Below are positions 60,068-64,000 of a stretch of DNA of 64,000 nt, in pieces. The translations under genes were made by a program, and so were the position numbers. Under the pieces are notes generated by a model that saw nothing but the letters and a program-made list of their open reading frames with translations, did not search any database and was not told where the DNA came from. Origin of the DNA: CAVEFW01 sp963643505 (GTDB taxonomy: Bacteria; Actinomycetota; Coriobacteriia; Coriobacteriales; Eggerthellaceae); assembly GCA_963643505.1 (NCBI GenBank), contig CAVIKF010000005.1, forward strand, positions 62,001 through 126,000, read 5' to 3'. Numbering within the stretch: position 1 is the first letter of the stretch; every line of letters starts with the position of its first letter.

Positions 60068-60922
60068 ATGGCTTTGGATGACCCCGAAATGAAAGCATTG
60101 CGTCCTGATGCACTTGCTCCCGCGGAGATCGAGGCAAAGGCCGAGACGATCGCGATCGGCAAGGCGACGATGAGTGCGGGCAAATTGTTCGTCCTCGCCA
60201 TCATGGCGGGTATGTTTATCGCGCTAGGTGCTACCCTGTTTACCTTGGTCCAGGGGGATGTCGAGATGGGGTTCGCGTTTAAGCGCATTTTGGGCGGCGC
60301 ATGCTTCTCCTTGGGACTCATCATGGTCGTGTGTTGCGGTGCCGAGCTCTTCACGGGCAATTGCCTCATGGTGTGCGGCATGAACAGCGGCAAGATCGAC
60401 TTTTTGGGTCTTGTTCGCAATTGGGTAATCGTCTACCTCGGCAACCTCGTCGGCAGCTTGATTATCGTTTTGCTTGTCTACCTAGCCAACATGGCTGGCA
60501 TGAACGGCGGCGCTGTCGGTGACTCGATGGTCGCCACCGCGGTTGGCAAGGTGACTCCCGACGCGCTGACGCTTTTTGCGAAGGGTATTCTTTGCAACAC
60601 GCTCGTCTGCCTTGCCGTTTGGATGAGCTTTAGCGCTCGCACGCTCGTTGACAAGATTGTCTGCGTTTTTATGCCGGTCATGGCCTTCGTCGCGTGCGGC
60701 TTCGAACACAGCATTGCCAACATGTTCTTCCTGCCGATGGGTCTTGTCGCCAAGGCTGTCGGTTTTGGCGCCTCTGTCGCGAATGCTGACGCCCTTTCTG
60801 CCATGAGTGTCATGTACAACATCGGTATCGTCACGCTCGGCAACATCGTCGGCGGCGCGATCCTCGTAGGTTTGTCCTATTGGTTTGTCTACCACAAGAA
60901 GAACGAGGCCAAGGGCGAGTAA
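60068..60922 (+). CDS. focA: Formate/nitrite transporter family channel (FocA-like)
   Basis: A 284-residue FNT-family channel with six helices. The first half has GKLFVLAIMAGMFIALGA and GAELFTGNCLMV; the second has AKGILCNTLVCLAVWMSF (gating-loop and constriction region) and the central-His segment FVACGFEHSIANMFFLPMG. Family members move formate, nitrite or hydrosulfide. The formate dehydrogenase genes downstream point to formate. The ATG at 60068 has a perfect TAGGAGG site; the frame extends 14 codons upstream through the leader hairpin. Confidence 0.9.
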   Translation: MALDDPEMKALRPDALAPAEIEAKAETIAIGKATMSAGKLFVLAIMAGMFIALGATLFTLVQGDVEMGFAFKRILGGACFSLGLIMVVCCGAELFTGNCLMVCGMNSGKIDFLGLVRNWVIVYLGNLVGSLIIVLLVYLANMAGMNGGAVGDSMVATAVGKVTPDALTLFAKGILCNTLVCLAVWMSFSARTLVDKIVCVFMPVMAFVACGFEHSIANMFFLPMGLVAKAVGFGASVANADALSAMSVMYNIGIVTLGNIVGGAILVGLSYWFVYHKKNEAKGE

Positions 60923-60939
60923 ACGCCGGGTGATCAGGT

Positions 60940-61090
60940 CTCGAGGTGTGGGGTGCCGCGGGGCGCGCGGGGTGCCGCGGAGTGCGTGAGGCGCGAGGTG
61001 CCGGGTGCCGCGGGGGTGCTGCGAGGTGCGCGAGGTGCCGCGGGGCGCGCGAGGTGCCGGGTGCCGCGGGACGCGAGGTGCGCGTTGTCG
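60940..61090. repeat. Extremely GC-rich repeat block
   Basis: About 150 bp made almost only of GAGGTGCCG, GGTGCCGCGG and CGGGGCGCGCG variants. A 24-nt unit is repeated exactly at 60991-61014 and 61047-61070. The reading frame through it encodes only Gly/Ala/Arg/Cys and is not a credible gene. It ends just before the AT-rich segment that leads to the next gene at 61190. Confidence 0.8.
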
Positions 61091-61189
61091 TTTCGACTTT
61101 TACTTTTTGGTTAATTTCGCCAGCAAAGCATCAATTGCCTATAAACTGTTGCCTCATAAAGAGAGAGCAACGAGAAGAGAGAGGGTGCG

Positions 61190-63031
61190 ATGAGCAAGAT
61201 CAAAGTTATGCCCCGCGCCAATATCGACACGAAAAATGCTGCTTTTGTCGAAAAATTTGAACGTCGTGTCGAGGCAGTGCCGCCAGGCATGTGCCCTATC
61301 GCTATGCAGTTGTCCCTACTCCATGCAGCGGAGCTGCAGACTTGTGGGAAATGCGTCCCTTGTCGTGATGGCATCCCGCAACTGGCGTCTTTGATCCGCC
61401 GTGTGCTTGATTGCGATGCCGACCAACAGACGTTTGAATCGTTGCGAACGTTGGCGACCATGATTCGTGACACCTCCGATTGCGCTATCGGTTTCGAGGC
61501 GGCAAACGCGGTGCTTGAGGGTCTTGAAACGTTCGAGGACGAGTATGCGAGCCATATCGGGAATCGTTCCTGCACGTCAGAGGTTTCCCAAAAGGTTCCC
61601 TGCGAGGCACTTTGCCCGGCCCATGTGGACATTCCCGGCTATATTGCCCTTGTGAGCGAGGGGGATTATGCGGGTGCGATCAGGTTGATTCGCAAGGACA
61701 ACCCCTTCGTCACCGCGTGTGCCTTCGTGTGTGAACACCCCTGCGAGGCTCGTTGCCGCCGTACGTTGCTCGATGCGCCGGTGAATATTCGCGGTCTCAA
61801 GAAGTTTGCCGTCGACCAATTGCCCGTCGACAAGGTTTCGGTGCCTGAGCGCTTGCCCGACACCGGTCGCACAATCGCCGTCATCGGCGGTGGTCCTTCC
61901 GGTTTGACTGCCGCGTACTTTTTGGCGCTCATGGGTCACAAGGTGGTGGTATTCGAGGGACGCAAAAAGCTTGGCGGCATGATGCGCTACGGCATTCCTG
62001 CCTATCGTTTTCCCCGTGAGCGACTTGACGAGGACATTCGCGCCATTTTGAGCGTCGGCAACATCGACGTGAGGTACGAGGCGCAAATCGACGCGAAAGA
62101 GATGCGGGCCATCGCGGACGAATATGATGCCGTGTATGTGGCAATTGGCGCCCAAGGTGGTAAGAGCCTTCGTCTTGAGAACGTGAATGCCACAGGTGTC
62201 AGCTCCGCCGTCGACCTCCTCTCCAAGATTGGCGACGGCGATTGGACGCCGGACTTCCGTGGGAAGAAGGTTGCCGTCATCGGAGGAGGCAACGTCGCCA
62301 TGGACTGCTGTCGCACCAGCGTGCGTGCCGGAGCCGACGAGGTCAACTGCATCTATCGCCGCCGCATGGAGGATATGACCGCCCTTCCTGTCGAGATTGA
62401 GAGCGCTATCGCCGAGGGCGTCGAGATGCTGACGCTGCAAAGTCCTGCCGCAATCGAGGTGGATGAGAGCGGTCATTGCACCGCCGTCATCACCCAACCC
62501 CAGATGATCAGCGCCGTGAAGCGCGGGCGTCCGGCTCCTGTAGACGCTGACAAGCCCCAGGGGCGCGTTGAGGCCGACGTCATCCTTTTGGCTGTCGGGC
62601 AGGACATCCAATCTGCGCCCTTTGAGGAGTTTGGCATGGAGACGGAGCGCGCTGCCTTTTGTGCCAACGAGTTCCTCGAGGCGCAAGGTTTTGACAACGT
62701 CTTTGTCGGAGGCGATTGCCAAACGGGTCCTGCGACGGTGATTCGCGCTATTGGTGCAGGTCGTGTCGTTGCCCGCAATATCGATGAGTATCTCGGCTAC
62801 CACCACAAGCTCGACTGCGGGGCCGTGGCGCCGGCTCCCAAGGCAAACGATCGCCAAGCATACGGACGCGTTGACATTGCCGAGCGTCCTGCGCGTGAAC
62901 GCAAGAAGGACTTCCAGGGCGTCGAAACCGAAATGAGCCTCGAGGAGGCCCTCCAAGAGAGCGGAAGGTGTCTGCGTTGCGATCATTACGGTTGTGGCGC
63001 CATGGTGGGGGGAAGGATTCAATATGTCTAA
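61190..63031 (+). CDS. NuoF-type [4Fe-4S] domain fused to GltD-like NAD(P)H oxidoreductase
   Basis: A 613-residue soluble electron-transfer protein. Residues 30-100 match the C-terminal [4Fe-4S] domain of NuoF/HydB (CGKCVPCRDG with Cys52, 55, 58 and Cys98). The GltD-like part follows: cysteine motifs PCEALCPAHVDIPG and CAFVCEHPCEARC for [4Fe-4S] clusters, FAD fold IAVIGGGPSGLTAAYFLA (about 229-246), NAD(P) fold VAVIGGGNVAMDCC, and the FAD-closing VFVGGDCQTGPATVI. A tail CLRCDHYGCG adds cysteines. It probably passes electrons between formate dehydrogenase and NAD(P)H. It overlaps the dehydrogenase gene by 8 bp. Confidence 0.88.
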   Translation: MSKIKVMPRANIDTKNAAFVEKFERRVEAVPPGMCPIAMQLSLLHAAELQTCGKCVPCRDGIPQLASLIRRVLDCDADQQTFESLRTLATMIRDTSDCAIGFEAANAVLEGLETFEDEYASHIGNRSCTSEVSQKVPCEALCPAHVDIPGYIALVSEGDYAGAIRLIRKDNPFVTACAFVCEHPCEARCRRTLLDAPVNIRGLKKFAVDQLPVDKVSVPERLPDTGRTIAVIGGGPSGLTAAYFLALMGHKVVVFEGRKKLGGMMRYGIPAYRFPRERLDEDIRAILSVGNIDVRYEAQIDAKEMRAIADEYDAVYVAIGAQGGKSLRLENVNATGVSSAVDLLSKIGDGDWTPDFRGKKVAVIGGGNVAMDCCRTSVRAGADEVNCIYRRRMEDMTALPVEIESAIAEGVEMLTLQSPAAIEVDESGHCTAVITQPQMISAVKRGRPAPVDADKPQGRVEADVILLAVGQDIQSAPFEEFGMETERAAFCANEFLEAQGFDNVFVGGDCQTGPATVIRAIGAGRVVARNIDEYLGYHHKLDCGAVAPAPKANDRQAYGRVDIAERPARERKKDFQGVETEMSLEEALQESGRCLRCDHYGCGAMVGGRIQYV

Positions 63032-64000
63032 CCTGGTACATGTCTCCATCGACGGTATCGGCGTCGACGTGCCTGCGGGCTCCCGCATCATCCAAGCGGC
63101 TGTCAAGGCGGGGATACGCATTCCGACTCTTTGCGCCCTCGAGGGTGTGAGCCACATCGGCTCATGCCGCGTCTGCGTCGTCGAAGTTGAGGGCGCAGGC
63201 GAGCTTATGGCGGCTTGCAACACCACTGTCTTTGACGGCATGGTCGTCACAACCCAATCCGAACGGATTACCGCCGCTCGTCGCATGGCGTTGCAACTCA
63301 TCCTCGTCGAGCACAACCTTGACTCCACGAAATTTTGCTTCAGCTGTGTCAAGAACGGTGCATGCGAGCTTCAAGCCTTATGTCGCGAATACGGTGTCAC
63401 CGAGACTCCTTTCCCGGTCAATTACGTGAAGAAACCGGTCTTTGACGACAACCCATTTTTGCGTTTCGACCCCAATCTGTGTATCAAATGCCAACGTTGC
63501 GTGGGTGCTTGCAATAATTTGTCCCACAACCACGCGCTCAAGACGGGCAAAAAGGGTATTCGCACGACGATCAGAGCCCCTTTTGGCAAGGATTGGGATA
63601 CGACGATATGCGAAAGTTGCGGAAATTGCGCCATGGCTTGTCCTACGGGGGCTCTTACCGAAAAGCGGCGTGCGAGCTATCGCGACTGGGAGGTCAGCCG
63701 CGTTCTCACGACCTGTCCCCATTGCGCCGTCGGGTGCCAATTGAATCTTGTCGTCAAGGATGGCAAGATAGTTGATGCCGAACCCGCAGGGGGCCCCACC
63801 AACAAGTTCATGTTGTGCGTGAAGGGCCGTTCTGCGAGCTTTGATTTCGTCGACAGTCCGGAGCGTATCCGCACTCCCCTCATCAAGAACGAACAGACCG
63901 GCGAGTTCGAGCCTTCAGACTGGGATACGGCGCTTGCCCTCGTCGCGGAGAAGATGGGGGCCATCAAGGAGCAGGATGGAGGCGACGCGCTTGCTGCGTT
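63024..64000 (+). CDS. fdhA: Formate dehydrogenase, NuoG-like N-terminus and molybdopterin domain, 5' part
   Basis: The reading frame from ATG 63024 (MSNLVHVSIDGIGVD) runs open to the window edge, about 325 codons. Ordered cofactor sites are: [2Fe-2S] Cys37, 48, 51, 65; His-Cys3 cluster His97, Cys105, 108, 114; two ferredoxin-type clusters (CIKCQRCVGAC and CESCGNCAMACP). The start of the molybdopterin oxidoreductase domain follows, with its own cluster (CPHCAVGC and Cys265 in MLCVKGR). This is the layout of NAD(P)-linked formate dehydrogenase alpha subunits. The active-site Cys or Sec lies outside the window. Assignment as formate dehydrogenase also rests on the adjacent focA. Confidence 0.87.
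   Translation, partial: MSNLVHVSIDGIGVDVPAGSRIIQAAVKAGIRIPTLCALEGVSHIGSCRVCVVEVEGAGELMAACNTTVFDGMVVTTQSERITAARRMALQLILVEHNLDSTKFCFSCVKNGACELQALCREYGVTETPFPVNYVKKPVFDDNPFLRFDPNLCIKCQRCVGACNNLSHNHALKTGKKGIRTTIRAPFGKDWDTTICESCGNCAMACPTGALTEKRRASYRDWEVSRVLTTCPHCAVGCQLNLVVKDGKIVDAEPAGGPTNKFMLCVKGRSASFDFVDSPERIRTPLIKNEQTGEFEPSDWDTALALVAEKMGAIKEQDGGDALAA

Noticed and set aside
60946..61260. 104-codon frame through the GC-rich repeat block
   Set aside because: It encodes almost only Gly, Ala, Arg and Cys from the repeats, with no ribosome site.
61577..63352. 591-codon antisense frame over the NuoF/GltD-like fusion gene
   Set aside because: Shadow of the plus-strand gene; no motif and no ribosome site consistent with the neighbours.

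Overview
The window looks like a chromosome segment of a strictly anaerobic, asaccharolytic actinobacterium of the Eggerthellaceae type (class Coriobacteriia). The basis is GC-rich coding, a DnaE-type polymerase, expanded flavoprotein reductase and CoA chemistry, formate metabolism, a complete F-type ATP synthase and LAKTGD-like surface anchoring. The genus assignment is inference; no rRNA or tRNA gene was seen.

Region 1 (1-10291): a minus-strand M24 peptidase-like gene and an aromatic-acid-type MFS transporter sit opposite a seven-gene plus-strand operon. That operon encodes a CaiA-like acyl-CoA dehydrogenase/reductase, FixA, FixB, FixC, FixX, a family I CoA-transferase and an acyl-CoA ligase. 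Together they look like a module that activates an unsaturated acid as its CoA thioester and reduces it, resembling both carnitine (cai/fix) and caffeate (car) respiration.

Region 2 (10293-19302): uvrB, a COG2509-type flavoprotein, an OFA-type MFS transporter, a minus-strand trio (four-helix membrane protein, AEC carrier, DUF2284) and a nucleoside phosphorylase.

Region 3 (19380-35035) is devoted to cobamides. A cobalamin riboswitch with a long leader and terminator precedes an operon encoding GlmL, MmgE/PrpD, a fumarate-reductase-like flavoprotein, GlmE, GlmS and a lactate-permease-like carrier. A PduO-type adenosyltransferase and DUF1847 follow. The mutase keeps its B12-side residues but has lost most of the glutamate-binding residues, and no methylaspartate ammonia-lyase gene is present. 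Next come a Crp-like regulator and a cobamide remodelling/assembly cluster (CbiR-like, CobT, CobU, CobS, a short CobU-like protein, CobC).

Region 4 (35290-41173): a second cobalamin riboswitch with an intrinsic terminator precedes two secreted proteins and an ECF transporter (T, fused A-A, S). The secreted proteins resemble the alpha-toroid and beta (DUF4430) domains of animal intrinsic factor/transcobalamin. The likely role is corrinoid capture and uptake. Regions 3 and 4 together suggest a cell that imports, remodels and adenosylates corrinoids to feed an unusual carbon-skeleton mutase.

Region 5 (41207-59468) is housekeeping: YrdC/Sua5, alpha/beta hydrolase, glpK, rpiB, glyA, dCMP deaminase, the atpIBEFHAGDC operon, dnaE and truA. 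Region 6 (59469-64000) is formate metabolism: a focA channel gene behind a long structured leader, then a NuoF/GltD-like electron-transfer fusion and the 5' part of a NuoG-like formate dehydrogenase gene that runs off the window.
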